Source: Myxococcales bacterium | GTDB lineage: Bacteria; Myxococcota_C; UBA6777 | Assembly: GCA_020632975.1 (NCBI GenBank) | Contig: JACKEL010000004.1 | Location: forward strand, 248,001-312,000 | DNA length: 64,000 nucleotides | Reading direction: 5' to 3' | In this document: positions 35,472 through 44,587 of the stretch, one piece after another | Layout of the letters: each line of letters starts with the position of its first letter | How positions within the stretch are numbered: position 1 is the stretch's first letter | Notes under the pieces: model-generated | Told to the model about the DNA's origin: nothing | Seen by the model: only the letters and a program-made list of their open reading frames with translations | Database searches by the model: none | Translations under genes and position numbers: made by a program

Positions 35472-35493
35472 GGGTGACCCTCCGCGCCCGCCC
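35472..35493. repeat. 8-6-8 palindromic element, decayed copy
   Basis: GGGTGACC, loop CTCCGC, then GCCCGCCC, followed by GAAT. Arm lengths and loop are kept but several pairs are lost. It ends 14 bases before the stop codon at 35508. Confidence 0.5.
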
Positions 35494-35507
35494 GAATCGA
35501 TCTTGAA

Positions 35508-38500
35508 TTAGACCCGAGTACGGTAGACGCTGTGGATCTCTTGGAGATGGAGAGGGAGAAGGACGCTGTCTTCGATGGGTTGTTTGTTTTCGATCAAAGC
35601 TTCGTTGCGTGCGAGGAGTTGTTTGATCTCTTCGCGTGTGTACTCGTTGTGTGCTTTGCTGAATTGCGTGAATTGCAAGCGGATAAGCTGGGTATTTTCA
35701 CGCAAAGCATCGCAAAGGGGCTGAAGACCTGCTTGACCGATATCGTTGTGTAAGAGATCCAAGCTGCGCAGTGTACGATTTTTTTGTAAGAGTTTGGCGA
35801 TGATCTTGGCGCCTTCGTCTCCAAGGAAGTTTCCAGCCTCGCCGACAGCACCTGTTCCGCGCATATATCCGAGATCTAGGAACAACAGAGTTGGATGTTC
35901 TGCGAGTGCTTCGACAAGGATCTCTGCGGCTTTTGGGGTCAGTCGGTTGGAGGCCAAGCTCAAGCGTTCAAGCGACGTATTAGAGGCCAAAGCAGGAGCC
36001 AACAAGCGTACACCTTCGTCGCCGAGGCGGTTGCACGAGAGGAAGAGAGTACGCAAGGGCGGTCCTTGTTCCAAGCAACGTGCGATGATGGGAGCTGACT
36101 TGGGCGTCAAAGCGTTGGCGTCTAGGTAGAGGTGACGCAAGCTGCGGTTGGCGCACCAACCCTCTTCGAGGTTTTGGATACCTTCGTCAAAGACCGCACA
36201 GTTCAACAGGTCGAGTACTTCGAGATGTTGATGTTGTTTGAGCAGGTTAGAAAGCGGTATCATCCCTTCAGGGCGCAGCGGGTTTCGTTTGAGCCACAGA
36301 TGACGGACTTGGGGGTCTTCTGCGATGGCTTCGGTCACAGCTTGCAAACCCTCTGCGGTGATCTCGTTTCCTGCGATGTACCAACAGTCGAGTTGAGAGC
36401 GACCACTGCGGATATACTCGGCGATTTGGCGCGCTCCGCCATCGCCCACGATGTTGTTTCCTAGCAACAAGCGTTTTACGCGTGAGCTGTGCTGCATCGC
36501 ACCAAGCAAAGGACCGATCCCTTCGGGTCCAACGACTTGTTTGCATAGGTCGAGGCGTCCATCAGGCAACAAGGTTCCACGGGTGAATTGAAGCATCTCA
36601 GCGACAGGGCTGTCGTTGTTGAGCCAGTCAAGCAAGGGTTCCAACTCTTCGTTTGCGCAAGGCAAGACGGGTTCTGGCGCAGGGTGCAAGATGGGCGCAG
36701 GGATGGGCTCTTGCTCAGGGTTGGTACGTGAACGGCTTTGTTCGTAAAGTTGTTTGATGCGCTCGTTGCGTTGGCGATCTGCGAAGTCCAGCATCAGGTG
36801 GTCGAGGGCTTTTCGCAGATCGCGGACAGTGTGGCGATACTCCATGTAGCGGTAGCCTTTGGCTTTTTTGAGACCTTCTGGGGTCCAAGGCTGGCTCATC
36901 GAGTCTTCTGTTGGCAAGGGCAACAAAGCCAAAGCGATATCGCAAGCGAGATGGCAGAGTTTGTCCACGGCGCTTCTGCGTTTGGGGGCGTAGTGCGCGC
37001 AGTCGCTGGGCCAAGTCAGGCTTTCGAGTGTGTGAGGATCGCTTTCGTCGATGGAGAGATTTTGTTCTAGGATCTCTTTGTCTTCAGTGAGTTGCTTGGC
37101 ATAGAGCGTCACGAGATGTTGATGCAAAGCCTGCAAAGGCTCTACCCAAGGATGGATGCCTTCGGATGTGCCCTGTTCTTCGAGTGCGACGCGCGTTTGC
37201 GCAGCTTCAAAAGCGAGGTCATTCATCCATGACCAGCCCAGTTCGTAGGGCAACATGCGGAAAGCTTCTTGAAGGGCCGATTCTTCGGGCTGTTGGGTTT
37301 CTTGCGCATAGAGCCACAAAGCCACCAGATAACGATACGCGGGATCTCTGCTTTCGTGATGTTGTTCCAAGTGGCGTGCGATGGCAAACACATCGTCAGC
37401 GCTAAGGTTTGCAGGGAGTGAGGACGCCAAGCCCTGTTGCAATGCTTGGTGATAAGCTGCGACTTCTGGGGTGGTTTCTGCCAACTGAGGCCAGGATGTT
37501 TCCCAAGCGCTTGAGGGAGTGGGCAAGATCTGAAACTTTTGTAAGAAGATCTTGATGTCCTCTAAAGGCCAACGGTCGGGGACAAAGTGCCCACCACTAT
37601 GTTGGACGATGACAGGATCTTGGAAGCACTCGGCCAAGGCGAGCGTGCGTTCTGGGTCCACCAAGATGTCATTCGCCCCAACGATGTGGAGTGAGGGCAG
37701 TGCGATCGAGTGTGGTTGGAGCAAGCCTTGGTGCGCTTGGGCACGCGAAGGAAAGCCTGAGATACAGATCACAAAGCGCATCGACAAGCCAAGTTGTTCT
37801 GCCATGGCCGCAGCAAGGCCCGTGAAGGCACCCCCTTGGCTAAAGCCGAGGATGCCATCAAAAGGCCCGTAAAGTTCGTCCATCTGCTTGATATAAGCGA
37901 AGGAAAGCTCGACGCCTTCGTACACGCTGTTGTCTTCGTCCGCATTCCACCAGCAGCGTTGGTGCTCTGTGTCTTGGAGTCGACCGAAAGCTGCGAGCAC
38001 AGCGTTTCGCACTTCGCCTTTTGGATTGTAGGGAAGGGGTGCGTTGGCGTAGATGATCTCTGCGGTGCCTTCGAGGGCGCGGCGGAGTTTGCGGGTTCGT
38101 GCGCGCATGATGCGGGCATTTTGGCGGAAGCTATGCAACACAAGAAGCTTGAGTGGTGTTGCTTCTTGGCCGTTGCTTGGGCTTTTCGACGCTTGAGGGA
38201 GCAACACATCAGGCTGCTTTGTTAGCACATCTTCTTGCACCTGTTGTTTGTCAGGCTGCGATAGATTCGCAGGATTCGAGGGTTCCGAAGTGGACTCGGA
38301 GGTCTGCTGTTTGTCTTGTGTTTGTACTGAGCGCATAAATCCATACCTCTTGGTTTCTAAGAACGCGGTTTCTTCGGGCGTGGTTGTGCGTCCCAAAAGT
38401 GCGTTGCGATAAGGATAACGACCAAATGCTTCTAAGATCTCGACATGTTGTTGGCCCGCCCGCAGCATCCGCTTAAATCGTTTGCGTTGGGCGGGAGGAC

Positions 38501-39023
38501 TGTCTTCGACAAGGCGGGTCTTGTAAGCCACGGCTTGTCGCACCATCTCGATATCTTCGGCGTGTTCAAGGGCAAAGTAGAAAAAGACCCGTTCTGCAGG
38601 GGCGACGTGCTGGTCCATCTCGTGGTGGATGGCGTACAACGCGATCTCTTGGGCGATATCGTCGTATTGAAACATTGCTGCGTGACCACGGTGGATATGT
38701 CGTGGAAACTGATCCAACAACAGCACCAATGCGAGACAGCCGTGTGCGGTGTGTCGCAGAGCATCCAGTTTGCTTTGGGCTGCGGCTTCGACGAGGGGTT
38801 GAAAACGCGACTGGATCTCGGCGTCGATCGCGGGACCTGCACGGAACCAAAGCTCTGAAGGTGGTGTGTAATCGTGTGCTTGCGGATCGCTTTGTTCGCC
38901 AAACCAAAAACGAAGGACTTGGTCGGCGTCTTTGCCCAGTTGGCCTGTGGGGAGGGTTCGTCCAAAGAGGTATGTTTGTTTTGGTATGGAAGGCTCCTTG
39001 GGTGATGTTTCTGAAGCAGTCAT
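35508..39023 (-). CDS. Fusion of DUF924, FSH-type serine hydrolase and ribonuclease-inhibitor-like LRR
   Basis: A 1,171-residue protein with three recognisable parts. Residues about 30-215 are DUF924: VLRFWFGEQ, LVLLLDQFPRHIHRG, FFYFALEHAEDIE. Residues about 290-500 are an FSH1-like alpha/beta hydrolase: LKLLVLHSFRQNARIM, nucleophile Ser395 in GFSQGG, acid probably in GANDILVDPERT, histidine in HSGGHFVPDRW. A helical stretch follows. Residues about 845-1140 are leucine-rich repeats of the NLR or ribonuclease-inhibitor kind, about 28 residues each: LRHLYLDANALTPKSAPIIA, LRTLFLSCNRLGDEGVRLLA and others. No signal peptide, so cytoplasmic. GGGAG lies eight bases before the ATG. A 24-codon frame with its own ribosome site lies just upstream. 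Function is unknown. Confidence 0.85.
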   Translation of the reverse strand: MTASETSPKEPSIPKQTYLFGRTLPTGQLGKDADQVLRFWFGEQSDPQAHDYTPPSELWFRAGPAIDAEIQSRFQPLVEAAAQSKLDALRHTAHGCLALVLLLDQFPRHIHRGHAAMFQYDDIAQEIALYAIHHEMDQHVAPAERVFFYFALEHAEDIEMVRQAVAYKTRLVEDSPPAQRKRFKRMLRAGQQHVEILEAFGRYPYRNALLGRTTTPEETAFLETKRYGFMRSVQTQDKQQTSESTSEPSNPANLSQPDKQQVQEDVLTKQPDVLLPQASKSPSNGQEATPLKLLVLHSFRQNARIMRARTRKLRRALEGTAEIIYANAPLPYNPKGEVRNAVLAAFGRLQDTEHQRCWWNADEDNSVYEGVELSFAYIKQMDELYGPFDGILGFSQGGAFTGLAAAMAEQLGLSMRFVICISGFPSRAQAHQGLLQPHSIALPSLHIVGANDILVDPERTLALAECFQDPVIVQHSGGHFVPDRWPLEDIKIFLQKFQILPTPSSAWETSWPQLAETTPEVAAYHQALQQGLASSLPANLSADDVFAIARHLEQHHESRDPAYRYLVALWLYAQETQQPEESALQEAFRMLPYELGWSWMNDLAFEAAQTRVALEEQGTSEGIHPWVEPLQALHQHLVTLYAKQLTEDKEILEQNLSIDESDPHTLESLTWPSDCAHYAPKRRSAVDKLCHLACDIALALLPLPTEDSMSQPWTPEGLKKAKGYRYMEYRHTVRDLRKALDHLMLDFADRQRNERIKQLYEQSRSRTNPEQEPIPAPILHPAPEPVLPCANEELEPLLDWLNNDSPVAEMLQFTRGTLLPDGRLDLCKQVVGPEGIGPLLGAMQHSSRVKRLLLGNNIVGDGGARQIAEYIRSGRSQLDCWYIAGNEITAEGLQAVTEAIAEDPQVRHLWLKRNPLRPEGMIPLSNLLKQHQHLEVLDLLNCAVFDEGIQNLEEGWCANRSLRHLYLDANALTPKSAPIIARCLEQGPPLRTLFLSCNRLGDEGVRLLAPALASNTSLERLSLASNRLTPKAAEILVEALAEHPTLLFLDLGYMRGTGAVGEAGNFLGDEGAKIIAKLLQKNRTLRSLDLLHNDIGQAGLQPLCDALRENTQLIRLQFTQFSKAHNEYTREEIKQLLARNEALIENKQPIEDSVLLPLHLQEIHSVYRTRV

Positions 39024-39035
39024 GGGTGCTGCTCC

Positions 39036-39110
39036 CTATTCTGAAGTGGTGGCTTGTTGGGCCTTCATCGCCTTGAAGGTGGGGATCGAAGGTTGTAGAT
39101 ACGAAAACAT
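39036..39110 (-). CDS. Putative 24-residue leader peptide or small protein
   Basis: The frame encodes 24 residues starting MFSYLQPSIPTFKAMK and ending in TTSE, then TAG. AAAGGAG lies eight bases before the ATG, a stronger site than that of the next gene. The stop is 12 bases before the LRR-fusion ATG, so ribosomes finishing here could re-initiate there. No homologue can be claimed at this length. Confidence 0.4.
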   Translation of the reverse strand: MFSYLQPSIPTFKAMKAQQATTSE

Positions 39111-39216
39111 CTTCTTTGCTCCTTTGCAAGTTCTATCCTGCTTACGGAGTGTGTTCTCGTTCGGTTCGATGCGACTTTTTCTTTGGGATGGATGTTGTTT
39201 CTTGAGAGGCGTGGGA

Positions 39217-41568
39217 TCAGGGTTTGGGGAGGTTCTTGATCGCGTTGGTGACGATCTGGGGGGTAAGGATCTGGGGAAGGACGCGGAAAGAACCGTCTTT
39301 TCCATTAAAGAGGACGTAGAGTGGGACACCACTGCGCTTGAATTGTTCGAGGGTTTGGGTGATCTCTTTGTTTCCATCGGTCCAGTCGCCAACGACGTAA
39401 TGCACGCCGCGTTCTTGGAGGGCTTTGCGCACATCGTCGCTGCGAAGGGCAAGGCGTTCATTGGCTTTACAAGTGATGCACCAGTCTGCCGTGAAGTTCA
39501 GGAATATATTGGCTTTTTGCTTGAGGAGCCCCTCGAGTTTCTTTCGTGTGAAGGCCGTTTTTTTGAGGGTCTTGGAAGGTGTCTTGGCCCGTTTTGTGGT
39601 GGTACGAGGGGCGTTTGCTGCGGAGGCACGGCCTTCTTGGAAGGCTTCTTGAAGTGCGGTGCGTTGGGCATCTCTGTGATCGATTTGGGCTTGGTATTGG
39701 TTGGGGATGCCCCACACAAGGGTACACAAGACGATCACGACAGCGGCGCGACCTGCCCAACGGCGTTTGTTGCTACCAAAAGCCGTGATGTGTAAAAGCC
39801 ATCCAGAAAAGGCGACCAGAAGGGCGCAGACGAGCGTGATCAAGATGCCTCGTGGCCCAGCGATGGAGGTGAGGACCCACGCCAACCAGATCGCCGCGCC
39901 ATAAAGCGGGAAAGCCATGATCTGTTTGAAGGTTTCCATCCAAGCACCTGGGCGCGGCAAGATGCGCAGTGTGGAAGGATTCAACGAAAGAAGCAGGTAG
40001 GGAAAGGACATCCCCAAGCCCAACATCGCGAAGATCAAAAGCCCGACCCAAGGGGGTTGCAGAAGCGCGAAAGCGATCGCGCCTCCCATAAATGGCGCGG
40101 TACATGGCGTGGCGACGATCGTTGCGAGGAAGCCCGAGAAGAAAGAGCCCATGTATCCGCCTTGATCGGCGAGCTGGCTTCCTACATTCATCAGAGAGTT
40201 CCCCACCTCAAAAAGTCCTGAGAGGCTGAGTCCCATCCCAAAAAACAGCAAGATCAAAGGCAAGAGCACCGCTGCGGATTGAAGCTGATAACCCCATCCC
40301 AAGGAGCTTTCGAGGCCGACGAGCTTTTGGAGGGCGGGGATACGTAGCAGAAACAAGATCCCTGAAAGGCCCAAGAAGGAAAGCAAGACACCTGCTGTAA
40401 AAGCCCATCCATGGCGCTTTACGACTTGAGGCTGGGACTTGGCTTGCTCGACAAAGTGCAGAAGCTTGATCGAGAGCACGGGAAAAACGCAAGGCATCAA
40501 GTTGAGTAACATCCCGCCAAGGAAGGCAAACAAAAGCGCGAACCACACGGATTGAAGGGCTTCTTGATCCTTTCCTCCTTTGGCGAGCAGGCGATCCAGG
40601 CTGCTTCCTTGGGGCGAGGATGTGGGCGGCTTTGGCGACTTGGTCGTTGCGATCTTTGCGATGGATGCGGAGGTTGGGCGGCTTGTGGCTTTGGCAAGAG
40701 GGACACTCGTTTGCGCACTTACCTCGTAACTGAGAAGTGGCTTGTTGGGTTCTCTTGAGACGATCAGACCGCGTAGTTTGGTGCGTTCGGGCGTGTGATA
40801 CTCGTTCTTTTCAACAGCGATGCGCAAGGTCTTGCCATGCCATGTTATCTTTTGTGGCGCAGCGTTGGAGATGATCGAGTGATCGATGGGATAAAAGGCG
40901 AGGTTTTTTCTGTTCGCAAAAGCGCTAGGAAGATCGGTGAGATCGATTTGGACATCATCTTCGCCGATGCGAAGGACGCCCTTGGTTTGGGGCCATGCGA
41001 TGGGGGTTTGTGCGCGGGTTGTTGCGAAAAGTGCCTTTTGTGCGAGATGTTGGCTGGTGGGGGCAGAGGTTGGTGTCCCTGTGCTTTGTACGGGCAAAGT
41101 TAGAGACAGCGATCCGCTTCCTTTGATGCACTCTTCTTTGCACACCAGCCATGTCAAATCGACGGATAATTGGACTTGTTTGGCTTTCAGATCTTTGGGA
41201 GGAGTGATCTTGATAGGAAGCAACACGCGTTCTTCATAGCCGAAGTTGGCGAGGATGCGAACGCGGATCAGCTTGGGGGTGGGCCATTGAATCGACCCTG
41301 CTTGAAAGCCCGAAGGTAGCTTCCATGTGAGTTTGGGAGGGACGCCAGAGTCCCCAGCATTACGCCAGTAAGTATGCCAGTGTTCCTCGAGATCTTGTTG
41401 GATGCCGACCCAGAAAGGCTCACCCGGTCGGATGGTTGGGGTTTCACTGATCAAAGAAAGTTGGATATGTGGGGCTTTGAGAGGGGCGGCGGAGGCATGG
41501 AGGATTGGTTGGGAAAAGAGCCACAAGCCCAAGACACCACAAGCGAAGAATCGCAAGATTCGAGTCAT
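39217..41568 (-). CDS. dsbD: Thiol:disulfide interchange protein DsbD
   Basis: A 783-residue protein that carries electrons from cytoplasmic thioredoxin to periplasmic reductases. ATG at 41568 gives a signal peptide (MTRILRFFACGVLGLWLF, then HASA). The periplasmic alpha domain is at about 25-150 with a CKEEC pair (DLTWLVCKEEC). The membrane domain starts near 341 with MLLNLMPCVFP and has TPCTAPFMGG later; these two cysteines form its redox pair. The C-terminal gamma domain is thioredoxin-like with ADWCITCKANE, Cys697 and Cys700. A Pro/Thr-rich linker precedes the membrane domain, making the protein longer than E. coli DsbD. GGAGA precedes the start. It is divergent from the VWA gene and upstream of the LRR fusion. 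Confidence 0.92.
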   Translation of the reverse strand: MTRILRFFACGVLGLWLFSQPILHASAAPLKAPHIQLSLISETPTIRPGEPFWVGIQQDLEEHWHTYWRNAGDSGVPPKLTWKLPSGFQAGSIQWPTPKLIRVRILANFGYEERVLLPIKITPPKDLKAKQVQLSVDLTWLVCKEECIKGSGSLSLTLPVQSTGTPTSAPTSQHLAQKALFATTRAQTPIAWPQTKGVLRIGEDDVQIDLTDLPSAFANRKNLAFYPIDHSIISNAAPQKITWHGKTLRIAVEKNEYHTPERTKLRGLIVSREPNKPLLSYEVSAQTSVPLAKATSRPTSASIAKIATTKSPKPPTSSPQGSSLDRLLAKGGKDQEALQSVWFALLFAFLGGMLLNLMPCVFPVLSIKLLHFVEQAKSQPQVVKRHGWAFTAGVLLSFLGLSGILFLLRIPALQKLVGLESSLGWGYQLQSAAVLLPLILLFFGMGLSLSGLFEVGNSLMNVGSQLADQGGYMGSFFSGFLATIVATPCTAPFMGGAIAFALLQPPWVGLLIFAMLGLGMSFPYLLLSLNPSTLRILPRPGAWMETFKQIMAFPLYGAAIWLAWVLTSIAGPRGILITLVCALLVAFSGWLLHITAFGSNKRRWAGRAAVVIVLCTLVWGIPNQYQAQIDHRDAQRTALQEAFQEGRASAANAPRTTTKRAKTPSKTLKKTAFTRKKLEGLLKQKANIFLNFTADWCITCKANERLALRSDDVRKALQERGVHYVVGDWTDGNKEITQTLEQFKRSGVPLYVLFNGKDGSFRVLPQILTPQIVTNAIKNLPKP

Positions 41569-41770
41569 CAAAAAGATCTCCCTTGTCGATATTAAGAAAG
41601 AGGATGCTTTCTTGGAGAGAACACCTGTTGCTTGCGTTGGATTCCCAAGTGACAGAGAAGGTTGCATTCGGCCGAAAAGAAAGCCCTTGCAGGCGAGTGG
41701 GAATTGGTGTCATCTCATAGAGATACGCGCTGTTACCAAGCGTCAAAAGAGAAGCATGGAGGAAGAAAAG

Positions 41771-44527
41771 ATGGTTTGGCGTGTGCTCTTGAAAAGATAT
41801 CTAGTGTGGGGATCTTTGTTGTTGTTATGGGCCTTTCCGCGTTTGGCCTTTGCGCAACAAGGCTCGAACTGTCAGCCGCCCAACTTGATGGTGATTATTG
41901 ATGCATCCAACAGTATGGGCAACAACAACAAGATCGCGAGCCAAGCTTGTACGACCAAAGCATCTTGTAACCCGATCCCTTTCACCTTTCAGCCCGCCCC
42001 AGGGACGACACCTCGCTATGATTATTCGTGCAATGCCAACAAAAAGTGCTTGTACACGCGTTGGGATATCGCGAGGAATGCGCTAAAAGAAGTCGCCTAT
42101 CAGTACGGAGGGACCGCCGCAAACAACTACAGCGATCGCAAAGCGCGCTTTGGTTTGGTGGCCTTCAACGATCTTGCGACTTTGGAAGCGACGATCACCG
42201 CCAACCCACCAAAGATGGCCAACCGTTTGGATGCCAAGACCCTGGCTTATGGAACGCGATTTACCCGCGCTTTTACGGAGGCACGCAACCATCTTCAAAG
42301 TGTGATCAACAGCGACTCCGTGGCAAAACGCCCGACACATATCTTGTTTATGACGGATGGTGCGCCCACAGACGGGTGTGTCGATGCGCCCAATATGGTC
42401 CGCGATATGTACCAAGGGACGGGCACATTTGCCTTGAAAGATACCAAAGGCAATATTTATCCAGTCAAGACCTATGTGATCGGATTTGGCTCAGGGATCA
42501 ACGCCAGCGCCAACAACTGCCTAACCAAGATGGCCGATCTTGGAGGAACCAAGCGCTGTGACCCAAGCATCGCTGGGTGTGTGGCTTACTTTTTTGCGGA
42601 CAACGCTGTCCAACTCAAGGGCGCGATGGATGCAATCGTCGATAACGCAACCCAAGAAGCTTGCGATGGGATCGACAACGACTGTGATGGAAAAACCGAC
42701 GAAGATTACAAAGACCTCGGTCAAAGCTGCGATGTGGGCGTTGGGGAGTGCAAACGCACAGGGACGAAAGCTTGTCGCCCCAATGGTAGCGGGACACGTT
42801 GTGATATCGCTGCGGGCACACCTGCCGCAGAGATCTGCGATGGCAAAGACAACGACTGTGATGGAAAAACCGATGAAGACTTCCCCACGCTGGGTTCGCC
42901 TTGCCAAGCGGGTGTCGGATCTTGTCGTAACAGCGGGGTCTTAGCGTGTCGTCCTGATGGCTTGTCGACGATTTGTAATGCTGTTCCTTTGCAGCCACAG
43001 CCTGAGGTCTGCGATGGCAAAGACAACGACTGCAACGGACAAATCGACGACAATCTCACGCAAGGTTGCTCCACAGCTTGCGGGACGGGCGTTGAGTTTT
43101 GCCAAGGTGGAAAGTGGGTCGGTTGTACCGCGCCCAAGACAGAAGCCGAGGTCTGTGATGGCCGAGACAACGACTGTAACGGGACTGTCGATGATGGTCT
43201 CAAGCGTCCTTGCACCACAAGCTGCGGAAGTGGCGAAGAAACCTGCGTGAATGGAAACTGGGTATTTTGTGATGCGCCCAAAGCAGAGCCTGAGATCTGT
43301 GATGGCAAAGACAACGACTGCGACGGAAAAACCGACGAAGGAATCGTTCCTCGTGCTTGCCAAGGAGATTGTGGGACGGGGACCGCACAGTGCGTCAATG
43401 GCGCTTATACAGGTTGCGACGGACCCAAGCCCGAAACAGAGGTCTGCGATGGCAAAGACAACGACTGCAACGGACAGATCGACGATGGCCTAGAACGCGA
43501 CTGCAAAAGCCTTTGTGGTGATGGAAAAGAACTCTGTAAGAATGGGTCGTGGGAAACCTGCAACGCACCTCAACCCAAAACAGAGATCTGCGATGGCCAA
43601 GACAACGATTGCAACGGCAAGATCGACGACAACGCAACTTGCCCCACAGGTGAAAGCTGCGTCGAAGGCCTCTGTCGTCGTCCTTGTCGCAATGGTGAGT
43701 GTCCAACAGCGTTCCAATGCCGCGAAGGATTTTGTTTCTCCACGACCTGCGACAACATCACTTGTCCAGGCGATCTCGTTTGCAAAAGCGGCCAGTGTAT
43801 CGACGCTTGCATTGGTGTGACTTGCCCTGATCAAGAAGTCTGTAAAGCTGGAAAGTGCGTGGAAAACAATTGTTTTGGTTTGGGATGTCCCACAGGGGAA
43901 GTCTGTAAAGCCGGACAGTGCGGGGTTGATCCTTGTGCTACTGTGACTTGCTCAAGTGACCAATACTGCCGCGAGGGTTCTTGTGTCGCTGTTTGTAAGA
44001 CAGATTCTTGCGCACCAGGCGAAGGATGCTCTGAAGGAAAGTGCGTACCCGATCCTTGTGCGGGTGTTTCTTGTGCGAACTTCCAGCGTTGCGTGAATGG
44101 AGCTTGCCAAGCGGACCCCTGTTTTGAAGTGACATGCCCCAATGGTCGGGTATGTGCTGATGGCAAGTGCCAAGAAGACCCATGTCTCGGCATCCAGTGC
44201 CCCGCAGGTTCAAGCTGTGTCGAAGGGGTTTGCAAGCAACCCTCTCGTCCACCCTTGCCAGAACCCGTTGTAGAGGGCGTCACAGAGCCCGGCGATGAGA
44301 TCGCCTCTGATGCAGAAGGGACGATCTCAAATGATGCCTCGCAACTCGATGATCCTACAGGAGAAAAAGTCTTCGGCGAGTCCAACTCTCCCAGTGAACG
44401 CTATGGAAGCGGCCAAGCCCCTGGATGTAGCTGTCAAACAGGGAATACGCCGCTGTCTGGAGGCATCTTGTTGTTCTTGTTGGTGTTCTTGAGAGTGCGC
44501 AGACGTCAACCTCAACGCGCTGAATAA
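41771..44527 (+). CDS. Surface VWA / MopE-repeat / cysteine-rich protein with MYXO-CTERM-like tail
   Basis: ATG at 41771 with GGAGG eight bases upstream; 918 residues. A signal peptide ends at AFAQQ. The von Willebrand A domain has the metal site DASNSMG (Asp44, Ser46, Ser48) and TDGAPTDG. Residues about 298-620 hold seven repeats of the MopE/Ca-binding type, C-D-G-x-D-N-D-C-[DN]-G-x-x-D-[DE], each followed by about 30 residues. Residues about 624-825 hold eight units of C-x4-CP-x-G-x-x-C-x-x-G-x-C. An acidic linker leads to APGCSCQTGN, a hydrophobic helix (GGILLFLLVFL) and RVRRR, the layout of MYXO-CTERM sorting tails. It should be displayed on the cell surface and may be an adhesin. Divergent from dsbD, which could help fold its many disulfides. 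Confidence 0.88.
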   Translation: MVWRVLLKRYLVWGSLLLLWAFPRLAFAQQGSNCQPPNLMVIIDASNSMGNNNKIASQACTTKASCNPIPFTFQPAPGTTPRYDYSCNANKKCLYTRWDIARNALKEVAYQYGGTAANNYSDRKARFGLVAFNDLATLEATITANPPKMANRLDAKTLAYGTRFTRAFTEARNHLQSVINSDSVAKRPTHILFMTDGAPTDGCVDAPNMVRDMYQGTGTFALKDTKGNIYPVKTYVIGFGSGINASANNCLTKMADLGGTKRCDPSIAGCVAYFFADNAVQLKGAMDAIVDNATQEACDGIDNDCDGKTDEDYKDLGQSCDVGVGECKRTGTKACRPNGSGTRCDIAAGTPAAEICDGKDNDCDGKTDEDFPTLGSPCQAGVGSCRNSGVLACRPDGLSTICNAVPLQPQPEVCDGKDNDCNGQIDDNLTQGCSTACGTGVEFCQGGKWVGCTAPKTEAEVCDGRDNDCNGTVDDGLKRPCTTSCGSGEETCVNGNWVFCDAPKAEPEICDGKDNDCDGKTDEGIVPRACQGDCGTGTAQCVNGAYTGCDGPKPETEVCDGKDNDCNGQIDDGLERDCKSLCGDGKELCKNGSWETCNAPQPKTEICDGQDNDCNGKIDDNATCPTGESCVEGLCRRPCRNGECPTAFQCREGFCFSTTCDNITCPGDLVCKSGQCIDACIGVTCPDQEVCKAGKCVENNCFGLGCPTGEVCKAGQCGVDPCATVTCSSDQYCREGSCVAVCKTDSCAPGEGCSEGKCVPDPCAGVSCANFQRCVNGACQADPCFEVTCPNGRVCADGKCQEDPCLGIQCPAGSSCVEGVCKQPSRPPLPEPVVEGVTEPGDEIASDAEGTISNDASQLDDPTGEKVFGESNSPSERYGSGQAPGCSCQTGNTPLSGGILLFLLVFLRVRRRQPQRAE
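42662..43630 (+). repeat. Seven coding repeats of the CDGxDNDC type
   Basis: DNA-level repeat inside the VWA gene; the core TGCGATGGCAAAGACAACG recurs nearly unchanged in several units at spacings of about 120-180 bases. Repeat number could vary by recombination. Confidence 0.8.
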
Positions 44528-44545
44528 CACGGTGGTTTCGTGGTC

Positions 44546-44572
44546 TTGGGCTTTTAGAGGCCCAAACCTTTT
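44546..44572. terminator. Terminator between convergent genes
   Basis: TTGGGC, an eight-base loop and GCCCAA, then ACCTTTT. It lies 19 bases after the VWA-gene stop and 16 bases beyond the end of the convergent gene, so it may serve both. Confidence 0.55.
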
Positions 44573-44587
44573 GGGGGAGGGGGTCGC

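Noticed and set aside
42662..43630. Regularly spaced repeats that might suggest a CRISPR array
   Set aside because: The repeats are codons for the C-D-G-x-D-N-D-C protein motif, spacing varies, and no cas gene is present.
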